Positions 41,022-50,515 of a stretch of 64,000 nt of DNA are shown here, piece by piece. Source of the stretch: a virus. Under the pieces are notes generated by a model. That model did not search any database. It was not told the origin of the DNA and saw nothing but the letters and a program-made list of their open reading frames with translations. The stretch lies in the IMG/VR virus record IMGVR_UViG_3300035459_000118, positions 1 to 64,000 of that record; one strand, given 5' to 3'. The number at the start of each line of letters is the position of its first letter. The first letter of the stretch is position 1. The position numbers and the translations under genes were made by a program.

Positions 41022-41771
41022 TTGAAAACCGAAGGGGCAACTATCTCTCACCTTCTGAAGAAGGTTTACCTCGGCGGGATCGTGGAAGAAGCGATCGTAG
41101 ACTTTGGAGCCAACACAGTCCAGGCTGTCGATCCGACCAATTCCGTTTTTCTTAAGGTGTCAGAAAAACCTTCGGGGGACGGCATCGGCAGGGTTGGGAT
41201 TGGAAGCCCAACCCTTTCCATGATCATCAAGCATTTTGATGCAATCAAAGGCGAGATTGCCATCACCCACGAAAACAATCGCCTGGTCGTAGGGGCAAAA
41301 GGTCGAGGAGAGGTAAGGTACCTCACCGTCAAAGAAGAATTCGTAGCCAGTGCTGTCGCTGAGGACAACATTGGCGCACTCGTTGACCCCTGCATACTCA
41401 CAGCCACATTGCCGGCACAGTCCTGCTCCGATTTCATGGCCTACATGGCTTTGGTAAAAACCAAGTCTGCCAAGTTCCGCTATTCCCAAAAAACCAAGAC
41501 CGTTCATATCGAAAGTGGGCTGGAAAGCGAACACCAGTTTAATGTCCCGGTCGGAGCGGCAGAATTACTGACCGATGATAAACCCGAAGACTTCTCTGTT
41601 ATGGTTTACGGCAGCCATATTGACCAGATCTTCGGTGTTCTGGAATGGTCGGAAAAAGAAAAACCAGCCATCCTCATGGCTCCGAACCATCCCTTGCTCA
41701 TCGTTCAGAATGACGAAAACATTTGGGCTTGCCTCCCGTTGACGGAGTCGGCCGAAGAACAACAATCGTAA
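41022..41771 (+). CDS. DNA polymerase sliding clamp
   Basis: 249 residues from a TTG start (GGAGG 10 nt upstream; no ATG is available near it). Two pseudo-repeats with AVDPTNSVFLKV-type strands, EFVASAVAEDNI and a C-terminal acidic tail resemble T4 gp45/PCNA-like clamps rather than bacterial three-domain beta clamps (which are near 370 residues). A trimer is expected. The clamp-loader gene follows 24 bases later. It tethers the polymerase and, in T4, also activates late transcription. Confidence 0.75.
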   Translation: MKTEGATISHLLKKVYLGGIVEEAIVDFGANTVQAVDPTNSVFLKVSEKPSGDGIGRVGIGSPTLSMIIKHFDAIKGEIAITHENNRLVVGAKGRGEVRYLTVKEEFVASAVAEDNIGALVDPCILTATLPAQSCSDFMAYMALVKTKSAKFRYSQKTKTVHIESGLESEHQFNVPVGAAELLTDDKPEDFSVMVYGSHIDQIFGVLEWSEKEKPAILMAPNHPLLIVQNDENIWACLPLTESAEEQQS

Positions 41772-41794
41772 GGAAACCGGCAGGAGCTGAGCGT

Positions 41795-42739
41795 ATGCAA
41801 TCGAATCTCTCGCAGTTTATCTGGTACGAAAAACACCGCCCATCAATGCTGGACGAAATGACTCTTCCCGTCCAGTATCGTCGCGCTTTCGAAGGTTACC
41901 TGAAAGAAGGGAATCTTCCGCACTTGTTGTTTCATGGTCCCCAGGGTAGCGGGAAAACCACGTTGGCCTTCGTTCTCATGAACAACATCGACTGCGTGCG
42001 GATGATTTTGAACGCTTCGTCGAGCGACCGTGGCGTTGAAACCATGCGAGGAAAAGTGAAGCAATTTGCCTCAAGCCGAACAGTTGACGGCTCTCTGAAA
42101 ATCGTGTTTTTTGACGAGAGCGACGGTCTGACTCCTCAGGCACAAGAGGCGCTGCGAAACACTATCGAAACATATGCCCAGACCTGCCGGTTTATTTTCA
42201 CCTGTAACGAGATCGACCGTATCATTGGTCCACTTCAATCTCGTTTTACCATTTTTGAATTCTCGGCGTTTCCACTTGATCAGGTTATTCAACAAGCTGA
42301 AAAGATCTTGGTCAAGGAACGCATCGAATATGATATAGAAAGCGTCAAAAAAATTGTCAACCAGCATTATCCAGATGTAAGAGCAATAATTAATAATCTC
42401 CAGTTATGTTCATCTGGAGGCGATTTAAATCCCGAAACAGTTTCCAAAACAACCGTTGACCCGGCGTTGTTGCTTGATTGCATTGCCAACGGGGAAGTTG
42501 CAAAGATACGGAAAATGCTCGTTGGGATGTCAAACTTCGTATTCGTCTACCGTTACCTGTTTGATACTCTATTGATGTGTGACGACCTCACACAAGAGCA
42601 AAAGATAGAAATAACCCACGCCTTGGCCGAAGGGCTTTACCGTGACGCGCTGGTTGCCAATCGGGAAATCAATTTCATCGACTGTGTTATAAACATTATG
42701 GGGATTATTAAATGCCCCACCATTTCATTTTTGGGATGA
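41795..42739 (+). CDS. Clamp loader ATPase (RFC small subunit / T4 gp44 type)
   Basis: 314 residues. WYEKHRPSMLDEMTLP is the RFC-type start. Walker A HGPQGSGKTT, Walker B VFFDESDGLT, sensor FTCNEIDRI and SRF (arginine finger) follow in order. It opens and loads the clamp. AGGAG is 8 nt upstream of ATG 41795. The open frame back to 41723 overlaps the clamp gene. Confidence 0.88.
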   Translation: MQSNLSQFIWYEKHRPSMLDEMTLPVQYRRAFEGYLKEGNLPHLLFHGPQGSGKTTLAFVLMNNIDCVRMILNASSSDRGVETMRGKVKQFASSRTVDGSLKIVFFDESDGLTPQAQEALRNTIETYAQTCRFIFTCNEIDRIIGPLQSRFTIFEFSAFPLDQVIQQAEKILVKERIEYDIESVKKIVNQHYPDVRAIINNLQLCSSGGDLNPETVSKTTVDPALLLDCIANGEVAKIRKMLVGMSNFVFVYRYLFDTLLMCDDLTQEQKIEITHALAEGLYRDALVANREINFIDCVINIMGIIKCPTISFLG

Positions 42740-42743
42740 ACAA

Positions 42744-43181
42744 ATGCCCCTTGACCTTTTTGGTTTCATAGAAAATTTGTTTTCTAAAAAGCAATTCATA
42801 GATTCCAGGGAGCCGTATAAAGAGACCTATATGGCGATAAAGTTTTTGTCGCTATATCCCGGGACATTTATAATTGCTGCCGTTGCCAACCGGCTTTCCT
42901 CAAAGATACCGGCTTGGGCAACTAATGTCTTTTTATTCAACACGATCAAGAAACAAAGGCCTCCTCATTTTCAGTATCCAAAGGCAGAAGAGAAAGAAAA
43001 ACAGAAATGGCCCAAAGAAGCCATTCAAAAAATATGTAACAAGTTTTGTTGTTCCGAAGAACATGCTATACAAATTTTGCAAATTTTATCAATGAAGGAT
43101 CATCAAATTCTTGAATCTCTTGGCATAGGGCCAGAAGGAGAAAAGAAAAGTGGCAACAAAAAGAATCGAAGAGTTCCTTAG
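42744..43181 (+). CDS. Probable clamp-loader small subunit (gp62-like)
   Basis: 145 residues, helical, MPLDLFGFIENLFSKKQFID at the start and a basic tail. Directly after the gp44-like gene, where T4-type phages carry gp62, which shows little sequence conservation. The assignment is by position and size, not by motif. Confidence 0.5.
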   Translation: MPLDLFGFIENLFSKKQFIDSREPYKETYMAIKFLSLYPGTFIIAAVANRLSSKIPAWATNVFLFNTIKKQRPPHFQYPKAEEKEKQKWPKEAIQKICNKFCCSEEHAIQILQILSMKDHQILESLGIGPEGEKKSGNKKNRRVP

Positions 43182-43638
43182 TAAAGGTGCAAAGCCGGAC
43201 CCGGTCAGGCAATTTGAAAAGCTTTCCGCCGGCAAAAATAAAGAAGAAGTTCGAGAACTGGAAATGGCGATGCTTACTCCAGAACCAATTCCACAATACG
43301 TCGGCGAAGAACAACGGTATATCATGAACAGCGAATTTACCGTGAAAATGGTCTTTGCCTCACAAGAGGACATGGACTTCTTTGGTCGATTCATACCAAT
43401 TGCCAACTATATGGAAAAATCTATAACCGACCTCAAGATCATGTTCGACCTTTTCCGTTCTATAGATGCCGGCAAAATTTCTTATGATAAAAAGACCGGA
43501 GTTTTTCAAATAGAAGCAGAAAAGTCAATAGAGTTACCAAAACTCCCCACCCCTCCATCTGCAAGAACAATTATTGAAGGAGTAAAAATCATTGGAAACG
43601 ACACAACAACACCCATTAAACGATTCTTCCGCCGTTAA
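43150..43638 (+). CDS. Hypothetical protein with PIP-box-like C-terminus
   Basis: 162 residues from a GTG start with AAGGAG 9 nt upstream. An alpha/beta core (AMLTPEPIPQY, SEFTVKMVFASQEDMDFFGR) is followed by a flexible tail ending TTPIKRFFRR. This ending fits the clamp-binding pattern h-x-x-F-F. It overlaps the gp62-like gene and precedes a homing endonuclease. Possibly an accessory replication factor; family unknown. Confidence 0.6.
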   Translation: MATKRIEEFLSKGAKPDPVRQFEKLSAGKNKEEVRELEMAMLTPEPIPQYVGEEQRYIMNSEFTVKMVFASQEDMDFFGRFIPIANYMEKSITDLKIMFDLFRSIDAGKISYDKKTGVFQIEAEKSIELPKLPTPPSARTIIEGVKIIGNDTTTPIKRFFRR

Positions 43639-43656
43639 ATAGAAAAGAATATAAAA

Positions 43657-44538
43657 ATGCCAAGACCCCATAAATATAAGAAAAGACAAAAAGACCTAGG
43701 TGGTCCTTGTCCAATTTGTGGAGAACCAAGGAAACTATATAAAAAGACTTGTTCAAAAGAATGCAGTTCTACCTTGAAGTCTAGAACTTTAAAGAAAATG
43801 TATGATTCTGGAGAATTAGATTTTTTAAAAGATATTCAAAAAATAGTTGGGACTGGGAACCTTGTCGCATTTAACAAAACAGAAAAAGGCAGAGAAAATG
43901 CTTCTGTTGCTTGCATAAAAAGAAATACAATCCATGGGAACCCTACAGAGAAAGAAACAATACGAATAAAGATAAGTTCTTCTAGAAAAGAAGGATTGGC
44001 TTCTGGAAGAATTCAAAATCCAATGTTAGATCCGATAAAAGCCAAAGAAGCTGGGAGAAAAAGAAAAGCTGCCTATGATTCTGGTGAAAAAGTTCACCAT
44101 ATGAAAAACCCCTTAGTGGTAAAAAAAGTAAGCGAATCTCTCAAAAAAGCCTATGCATTAGGGAAAATAACCCCAAATAGTGTTGTTTATCGGTGTCATT
44201 ACCATAGAGGTTGGTATGTTGATAAGAATGGTAATTTCCAATTTTATGCAAGCAATTGGGAATTTTTAAGAATGGAATTTTTAGATAGCTGTACAGATAT
44301 AAAATGGAGAAAAATTAGACAAGAATACCGAATCCCATATATCGATATGACAGGAGTACATAGAACCTATTTTCCGGACTTCGAGGTTCAATTTGGTGAT
44401 AAAATAATTATAGAAGAAATTGGAATTCATACAGAAGAAAAACAACATAAAATAAGATGTGCTAAGGAATATTTTAATAACAAAACAGAAATTTTTGTTG
44501 CTCTTGGAGGAAACCAATTAAATGAAAGAACTTGGTAA
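43657..44538 (+). CDS. Homing-type endonuclease, PD-(D/E)xK-like
   Basis: 293 residues. A zinc finger at the N-terminus (CPICGEPRKLYKKTCSKEC), NUMOD-like basic helices, and a C-terminal nuclease domain with YFPDFEVQFGDKIIIEEIG, where D and E-x-G/K supply metal ligands as in Vsr-like (EDxHD) homing enzymes. AT-rich and inserted between replication genes; its end overlaps the radical SAM gene by 17 bases. Confidence 0.65.
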   Translation: MPRPHKYKKRQKDLGGPCPICGEPRKLYKKTCSKECSSTLKSRTLKKMYDSGELDFLKDIQKIVGTGNLVAFNKTEKGRENASVACIKRNTIHGNPTEKETIRIKISSSRKEGLASGRIQNPMLDPIKAKEAGRKRKAAYDSGEKVHHMKNPLVVKKVSESLKKAYALGKITPNSVVYRCHYHRGWYVDKNGNFQFYASNWEFLRMEFLDSCTDIKWRKIRQEYRIPYIDMTGVHRTYFPDFEVQFGDKIIIEEIGIHTEEKQHKIRCAKEYFNNKTEIFVALGGNQLNERTW

Positions 44539-45967
44539 AGATATTGACCCGCTGGAAATAGAAATCAGAACAACCGCACAACGATGGCTCAATAATAACA
44601 AGAACCTTTTAATTTCTGGAAGTGACTACCAAAGCCCAAGAATTAGCAGTGAAATCCCTGATTGCAGTATGCCGCTCAGCATGGATACGTATAAATTTTG
44701 TTCTCTAAGTTGTTGTTATTGTTTCAGTTTTTTCTTTAAAGCAAATAATCCAGCAATAAAAAATTCTGAAACAGGAATGGATCTTACCAGTATTAATGCA
44801 AAAAAATTTATAGCTGCAATTTCTGGAAAACCTATTGACAGTCGTGGAGCTATGATGCATAAGCTTTTCTATAACCGTAAATTTCTTTTACACATAGGAG
44901 GATTGGCTGATCCCTTCTGTAATTTCGAGGCAAAAAACGGAGTAGGCTATGAAATAATGAATGCTCTGGGTGATTTGAACTACCCCACTTTATTCTCTAC
45001 CAAAGGAGCCAATGTTGCATTAAGCAAAAAGTATACCGACCTCTTCGAAAGGTATGCCAAACAAAACAACTTCGCCTTTCAAGTCAGCATGGTGACCAAT
45101 GATAAAAACATGGCTTCCAGGGTAGAAATTGGAGTCCCATCCCCAGAACAAAGAATCGAATTGATTCGTCGATATAGTGCTATGGGGTATTGGACAATCC
45201 TCCGGTTACGACCTTATATTATTGGTATTACCGACGAGTCAATCGACAGTCTCCTGGAAGATGCTCTGGCAGCTGGCATCAATGCAATCAGCATGGAATT
45301 TTACGCTCTTGATGCAAGGGCTTCAGGGGAAGCCAAAAAACGCTACGATTGGCTCGGAAAGATCGTTGGCGCCAAGAACCTCATGGAATACTTCGCTCGA
45401 CTTTCTCCCGGTGAACGTGGGGGATATCGTCGGTTGAATCGTCTTGTCAAAGAAATCCATGTCAAGAAGGTCTACAAGTTCTGTATCGAACATGGCCTAG
45501 AGTTTGGTTGTTCAGACCCTGATTTCAAGGAACTCACCACGACCGGATCATGTTGCGGGATGCCAGACAAATACGAAAAGAATCATCTTCTGGAAAACTG
45601 GACCCGCCAGCAGATGACATTCCATCTTAAGGAAGCAAGAAGAATCTATCATTTAACCGGCAAATTGAATACTTTCCGGTTTACCCAGGTATACAAAGAC
45701 GAACCATATTTTGACTATCCTGGCCTAAGTCACGATCATGTTTGTGAAACAAGTATGTGCGCAGCCGACCGGGTAAACCTTACTTACCGTAGAATCCTAC
45801 GCAACTATTGGAATAATCTCCGTTCGTATGCTGCTCCCCAAAACTACTTTCATGGGAAAGTCATCGCTTGCGGGATGGATGAAAACAAAGATTTGATCTA
45901 TACGTATAATCCTATGCCGTATGAGAAACATTGGGCTGAAGAGGGGATTGACTTGAAAGGAAAGTAA
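44522..45967 (+). CDS. Radical SAM protein, SplB-like
   Basis: 481 residues. CSLSCCYCF at about 61-68 gives the CxxxCxxC cluster for the 4Fe-4S/SAM centre. LADPFCNFEAKNG and IGLRRYS-type strands of the TIM barrel follow, and further cysteines (TGSCCGMPD, CETSMCAAD) near the end may hold another cluster or zinc. The layout resembles spore photoproduct lyase relatives, which act on thymine in DNA. Located at the head of the modification genes, so it probably alters a modified base. Substrate unknown. Confidence 0.75.
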   Translation: MKELGKDIDPLEIEIRTTAQRWLNNNKNLLISGSDYQSPRISSEIPDCSMPLSMDTYKFCSLSCCYCFSFFFKANNPAIKNSETGMDLTSINAKKFIAAISGKPIDSRGAMMHKLFYNRKFLLHIGGLADPFCNFEAKNGVGYEIMNALGDLNYPTLFSTKGANVALSKKYTDLFERYAKQNNFAFQVSMVTNDKNMASRVEIGVPSPEQRIELIRRYSAMGYWTILRLRPYIIGITDESIDSLLEDALAAGINAISMEFYALDARASGEAKKRYDWLGKIVGAKNLMEYFARLSPGERGGYRRLNRLVKEIHVKKVYKFCIEHGLEFGCSDPDFKELTTTGSCCGMPDKYEKNHLLENWTRQQMTFHLKEARRIYHLTGKLNTFRFTQVYKDEPYFDYPGLSHDHVCETSMCAADRVNLTYRRILRNYWNNLRSYAAPQNYFHGKVIACGMDENKDLIYTYNPMPYEKHWAEEGIDLKGK

Positions 45968-46533
45968 TGAGTAAGTGCATTTTCATCGATACAGAAACTA
46001 CATCCGCCAATCCCGATAGGGGTGGGCTGATTCAACTTTCAGGGATCATTGAAATTGATGGCACAATAGCCGAAGAATTCGATATTCATACCAACATTTT
46101 CAAGAATGACGAAGTGACAGAAGAAGCCCTTCAAACAAATGGATACACATTGGAACAAATCTATGGCTTCTCCCATCCCAACAAGGCTTTTGTCGAATTT
46201 AGAAAGCTCCTCGAAAAATATGTTGACCCGTATAATAAGGCTGACAAATTCATTGCCCTGGCCTATGTTGCGAATTTTGACAATACAGTCCTAAGAGAAT
46301 GGTTTCGTAAAAACGGCTCCCAGTATTTTGGCAGTTATTTTTGGCACCCTTGGATTGATATATTCAATCTTGCGGCCTATTTATATCAAGACCAACGAGC
46401 GCAATTTGAGAATTTCAAAATGAAAACCGTTGCTGCTTATTTGGGAATTGAATGTGATCAAGAGCAATGCCATGGAGCACTTTACGACACGAAAATTGCC
46501 CGGCAAATATACTACAAATTAACGAGTCAATAG
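45967..46533 (+). CDS. DnaQ-type 3'-5' exonuclease
   Basis: 188 residues. FIDTETTSANPDRGG (motif I, DxE), LAYVANFDNTVLREWF (motif II, with Asp) and HGALYDTKIARQIYY (motif III, HxxxxxD) make a DEDDh exonuclease. Since the phage polymerase is DnaE-like and lacks this domain, it is the likely proofreading subunit, encoded separately. Confidence 0.85.
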   Translation: MSKCIFIDTETTSANPDRGGLIQLSGIIEIDGTIAEEFDIHTNIFKNDEVTEEALQTNGYTLEQIYGFSHPNKAFVEFRKLLEKYVDPYNKADKFIALAYVANFDNTVLREWFRKNGSQYFGSYFWHPWIDIFNLAAYLYQDQRAQFENFKMKTVAAYLGIECDQEQCHGALYDTKIARQIYYKLTSQ

Positions 46534-46542
46534 GAGGAGAAA

Positions 46543-47640
46543 ATGGGAAACAAAAAAGTCAGGGTCGCTATCATCGGGGTTGGGAACTGCGCATCGTCAT
46601 TGGTGCAAGGTGTGCACTATTATCGGAATGCCAACGAAAAAGAAACAGTCCCAGGATTGATGCATGTCAACTTGGGAGGGTACCATGTGAACGACATCGA
46701 ATTTGTTGCAGCCATCGACGTTGCCGCAGCCAAAGTAGGCAAAGATCTTAACGAGGCGATCTTTGCCGGCGAGAATAATACGATTTGTTTTGACCAAGGA
46801 CTCGTCAATATCCCAAGCGGAGTTACCGTCCAGAGGGGAATGGTCCATGATGGCATTGGGCAGTATCTCAAGGAGGTCATCCCAATTGCTCCTGGGTCGA
46901 CCGAAGATATCGTTCAGCTGCTGAAAGACACCCATACCGATGTGGTCGTGAACTATTTGCCGGTCGGTTCCGAAGAAGGAACAAAATGGTATGTAGAACA
47001 AATCCTGCAAGCCGGTTGTGCCATGGTCAACTGCATTCCTGTTTTCATCGCCTCGGCACCGTTCTGGTCAAACAGGTTTAAGGCAAAAAATCTTCCCATT
47101 GTGGGGGATGACATCAAATCGCAGGTCGGAGCGACAATTACGCACCGGGTATTATCGTCTCTGTTTCAGGCTCGGGGAGTCCGCCTTGACCAAACATACC
47201 AACTAAACTTTGGTGGCAATACGGATTTCCTCAATATGCTGGAACGTGGCAGGCTGGAGTCAAAGAAGATTTCCAAGACCAGTTCAGTCCAGTCTACTAT
47301 GGAAAAGGAATTGAACTGTAACGATATTCATGTCGGTCCTTCAGACTATGTTCCGTTCCTCACCGACCGTAAGTTCTGTTACATCCTCATGGAAGGAACC
47401 ACGTTCGGCAATGTTCCCCTGAAGCTCGAACTCAAGCTCGAAGTCTGGGACAGCCCCAACAGTGCCGGCGTCGTGATTGATGCCGTCAGGTGTGCAAAAT
47501 TGGCTTTTGACAATGGGGTGTCAGGAGCCTTGAAATTACCCTCGGCCTATTTCATGAAACACCCAGCCGAGCAAATCGAGGATACCATTGCGAAGCTGAA
47601 GCTGGAAGAATGGATCAAAATGATTGGAGAAAAGGAATGA
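46543..47640 (+). CDS. myo-Inositol-1-phosphate synthase
   Basis: 365 residues. [17 protein letters not shown] (NAD-binding), [30 protein letters not shown] and [20 protein letters not shown] match inositol-3-phosphate synthase of the bacterial (actinobacterial-type) branch throughout, with the catalytic Lys/Asp patches kept. It converts glucose 6-phosphate to inositol phosphate. It is very unusual in a phage and sits within the hypermodification genes, suggesting an inositol-derived group for DNA or a nucleotide sugar. GGAGG precedes the ATG. Confidence 0.88.
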   Translation: MGNKKVRVAIIGVGNCASSLVQGVHYYRNANEKETVPGLMHVNLGGYHVNDIEFVAAIDVAAAKVGKDLNEAIFAGENNTICFDQGLVNIPSGVTVQRGMVHDGIGQYLKEVIPIAPGSTEDIVQLLKDTHTDVVVNYLPVGSEEGTKWYVEQILQAGCAMVNCIPVFIASAPFWSNRFKAKNLPIVGDDIKSQVGATITHRVLSSLFQARGVRLDQTYQLNFGGNTDFLNMLERGRLESKKISKTSSVQSTMEKELNCNDIHVGPSDYVPFLTDRKFCYILMEGTTFGNVPLKLELKLEVWDSPNSAGVVIDAVRCAKLAFDNGVSGALKLPSAYFMKHPAEQIEDTIAKLKLEEWIKMIGEKE

Positions 47641-48341
47641 AAACAATACCAGGATTTGAGTTTCGGGAAGATTCTAATGCAGACATACGAGCCTTTTCCG
47701 AAGCTCGACATGACTGGAAATTGTTTACGTTCCCTGGAGAGGCAAGGGTCTTGGACTTGGGTGCCCATATAGGGATATTTGCCTATTTTGCGGCACCCAA
47801 TTGCCGTAAACTCTTGTGTGTAGAACCATCACGAGAATCGTTCAATATCCTCGAACGCAATGCCAAGCTGATAAAAACCGTATTCCCAGCAGTGGAAATA
47901 GAAACACTTCCCGCTGCAGTGGTTCAAAGCGAATTGAACGGACAAAAAGTCCAGCTTTACCAAAAGAAAAATTCCGAAACCAGCGACACCCTCCTCCCAA
48001 CTAGGGGGAGGGTCGGAAGTTCAACCATGGGGGTAGGCATCCTGGAACTCTGCAAAAGGTTCCTCCCCACCACAATCAAATGTGACATAGAATGTTCCGA
48101 ATACAATGTCATCCCAGAAATCCTGTCATTCTCAAGCATACTGGAAATTGGGATTGAATTCCACCGGCTCCAACAGGGAGACAACTTGGAAAGGGCTAAA
48201 GCCATTTCCGAAGCCATCATCAATAACTGGGGAGGAGGCCATGTTATTATTAAACCTCCTGTTTTTGACAAAAAATATTGGAATACTGTAGCCATATACA
48301 GGCGTAACCTTTCCTCAAGATTCAGGAAGAACAATGGATAA
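47637..48341 (+). CDS. FkbM-like SAM-dependent methyltransferase
   Basis: 234 residues from ATG at 47637, overlapping the MIPS stop (ATGA). [15 protein letters not shown] is SAM motif [15 protein letters not shown] motif II, and [16 protein letters not shown] the FkbM-type acceptor region. FkbM enzymes methylate sugar hydroxyls, so methylation of an inositol or base substituent is plausible. Ends SSRFRKNNG. Confidence 0.75.
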   Translation: MKTIPGFEFREDSNADIRAFSEARHDWKLFTFPGEARVLDLGAHIGIFAYFAAPNCRKLLCVEPSRESFNILERNAKLIKTVFPAVEIETLPAAVVQSELNGQKVQLYQKKNSETSDTLLPTRGRVGSSTMGVGILELCKRFLPTTIKCDIECSEYNVIPEILSFSSILEIGIEFHRLQQGDNLERAKAISEAIINNWGGGHVIIKPPVFDKKYWNTVAIYRRNLSSRFRKNNG

Positions 48342-49452
48342 ATCCGTCGAAAGCGTCAGGAAAATTGCCGCCGAAGCCGATCAATGGAAGAACTTTGCCG
48401 ATTTTTGTCGACTTGAAATGGCGGTAGGTGGGCCAGACCCTCACATGAAGTTGACCGCAGCAATGTGCAATCTAGATTCGTGTCCCTGGTCAGAAAAGGC
48501 ATGGAGGGGACTTTGTTACCTTGGAGTTTACAATGTTCCCACCGCCGAGCAAATATGGAATGCGTGGCACTTTGAGCGATCTATCATTGAGAGGGAAGAA
48601 TTTCTTCCTTGGTTTACCAAACACTGGCAAGGGATTGCGCTCCGTCGGGAGCGTAAAAGTGCCCGTAGCCCAATCAAGATGGCAAAGTATTTTGAAACCG
48701 CTTCTGCTTGGCTTTCTGAAGCACTCCTTGATAAAAAAGAAGGGATCGGATGGATCGGAGGGATGAAAGATTTATCCCCTTTTGACCGTTACGAATTTGC
48801 CTGGGAGAATGTCCAGCAAATATACTCGATGGGTCGCTACATTGCTTTCAAGTATCTTCAGTATGGGATGCAATATCTTGATTTCCCTATCAATCTGCAA
48901 GATATCCGAGCAAAAGGAGGATGGTCTCCTCGTGCCATGTTGGCAATTCTTTGGCCAGATCAGGCAGTTCCTATCCTGGGAGGGGATTCTCCAGAAGAAA
49001 TTGCAGTTGTTGATACGTATGCTGCGAAAACAAAAGCATATTTATTAGAAGGGTATGGAGTAGACCTCTCTTGGTATAATTTGCAGGTCTTGCTATGCGA
49101 CTACAAACAATGCTATGTTGGGAAAAGGCAATTCCCAGGGAGAAGTCAAGATAGTGAAATTGCCTATGCCAAGAAGATTGAAGATTATTGGGGAGGCGAT
49201 ACAATTATGTGGGAGGCTCGCTCCATGATCTTTCCTCATCAAGCCCTAGGAGAAATGAATGGTTGGTATTCTGTCCGTGAAGAATTAGGCAAGGTCCTTT
49301 ACGACCATGGATATATGTGGTCTGATCTGATTTACGATTACAATCTTTCAAAAACCCGTCTTGCTACTCCAGTGAAACACGGGGAGAAGCCAGGGAAAAG
49401 TCAAAAAACCCTAGCCTGGGAGTCAGGATTCGGGAGGTTTTTTAAAAAGTGA
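48334..49452 (+). CDS. Alpha-glutamyl/putrescinyl thymine pyrophosphorylase-like enzyme
   Basis: 372 residues. The central block YSMGRYIAFKYLQY followed by LDFPINLQDI and GGWSPRAMLAILWP is the signature of the aGPT-Pplase family (clade 2/3), helical DNA-glycosylase-like proteins in thymine-hypermodifying phages. The family is thought to replace the pyrophosphate on 5-hydroxymethyluracil in DNA with an amine or other group. Conserved His/Glu near RSMIFPHQALGEMNGWY fits an active centre. The C-terminus GFGRFFKK resembles a clamp-binding tail. Confidence 0.75.
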   Translation: MDKSVESVRKIAAEADQWKNFADFCRLEMAVGGPDPHMKLTAAMCNLDSCPWSEKAWRGLCYLGVYNVPTAEQIWNAWHFERSIIEREEFLPWFTKHWQGIALRRERKSARSPIKMAKYFETASAWLSEALLDKKEGIGWIGGMKDLSPFDRYEFAWENVQQIYSMGRYIAFKYLQYGMQYLDFPINLQDIRAKGGWSPRAMLAILWPDQAVPILGGDSPEEIAVVDTYAAKTKAYLLEGYGVDLSWYNLQVLLCDYKQCYVGKRQFPGRSQDSEIAYAKKIEDYWGGDTIMWEARSMIFPHQALGEMNGWYSVREELGKVLYDHGYMWSDLIYDYNLSKTRLATPVKHGEKPGKSQKTLAWESGFGRFFKK

Positions 49453-50513
49453 GCACCTTAAAGGTCCATACTATTATTCCCGGAAAACTATACCAGAGAG
49501 GGGAATTTGTTAAACTCTCATTGAAAGAGAAGTTGAGCGAACTACAAAGGCTCAGGGTGAATATCATCGTCAACCTCTGGAATATCCCAGACATTCTTTT
49601 GAAGGATGAAATTCCTTATTATTATCACCTTCCAATCCCAGACAGCACCATAAAAGATAGTCAGTTATTGCTACATACCGTAAAAGAAGTTGCGCAGCTA
49701 ATCAAAAATGGTGGAAATGCTATTGTTCATTGTCATGCTGGAAGAAACAGGAGTGGGTTGTTCAATGCTTTGTTGTGTATGAACTTATTGGGGATGTCGG
49801 GTACCGAGGCAATAGAACATGTCAGAAAACGCAGACCAAATGCGCTGGCGAATGAAAACTTCGTGAAGTTTATTCTTGAACAAGGAGAAAATAAGATGCT
49901 CACGCGTAGAATAATCGCCATTGGTGGAGTCCCAGGAACAGGAAAAACCTGTTTGGTCAGAAAATTAATGGAGCCGGAAGATCAATGGGGTTGTTGCGAA
50001 CTTGCAAAACTCTTGGTTGCCGAATATAACAAAACACTCAATTTATACGTTTTGGGGAAATACGAAAAAGGCGAGGTTTTCGCTGGAACCGATCGGCTTT
50101 CCATGGCCGTCCAGCCAGAAGCACAAAAATGGGTTGAATCAAGTTGTTCCAATATCCTTTTCGAAGGAGACCGGCTTTTCAATGGATCTTTTCTGAGCTT
50201 CCTTTTGACCTTGCCGAATACTGAATTGCTCGTGATTTACCTGAAAGCCTCAGAATTTGAACTGAGGAAAAGATATCAACAACGAGGTTCCGACCAATCC
50301 TTACAATTCCTGAAGGGAAGAGAAACAAAATACGCCAAAATCAGACAAGATATGAGGCTCCGAAAATTCAGTTGCGAGTTTGCCCATGAAACCCCAGAAG
50401 ATACAAAAAAGATCATTGCCACTGTTCAAGCCTTTCTTTCCACTGGAACTTTACCCCCTACATTGCAAACCGCTGCCCCCACAGGAATCATGAGCTTCCT
50501 TAAAAAGAGGTAA
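49449..50513 (+). CDS. Dual-specificity phosphatase fused to 5hmU-DNA-kinase-like P-loop protein
   Basis: 354 residues from GTG (GTGA overlap). Residues 1-140 form a protein-tyrosine/dual-specificity phosphatase with the loop HCHAGRNRSG (Cys and Arg of Cx5R). Residues 155-340 form a P-loop kinase: IGGVPGTGKT, then FAGTDRLSMAVQPEA and LFEGDRLF, typical of 5-hydroxymethyluridine DNA kinases of hypermodifying phages. The kinase would phosphorylate hmU in DNA as the leaving group for the pyrophosphorylase. The fused phosphatase may reverse or edit this. Ends TGIMSFLKKR, clamp-tail-like. Confidence 0.75.
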   Translation: MSTLKVHTIIPGKLYQRGEFVKLSLKEKLSELQRLRVNIIVNLWNIPDILLKDEIPYYYHLPIPDSTIKDSQLLLHTVKEVAQLIKNGGNAIVHCHAGRNRSGLFNALLCMNLLGMSGTEAIEHVRKRRPNALANENFVKFILEQGENKMLTRRIIAIGGVPGTGKTCLVRKLMEPEDQWGCCELAKLLVAEYNKTLNLYVLGKYEKGEVFAGTDRLSMAVQPEAQKWVESSCSNILFEGDRLFNGSFLSFLLTLPNTELLVIYLKASEFELRKRYQQRGSDQSLQFLKGRETKYAKIRQDMRLRKFSCEFAHETPEDTKKIIATVQAFLSTGTLPPTLQTAAPTGIMSFLKKR

Positions 50514-50515
50514 CA

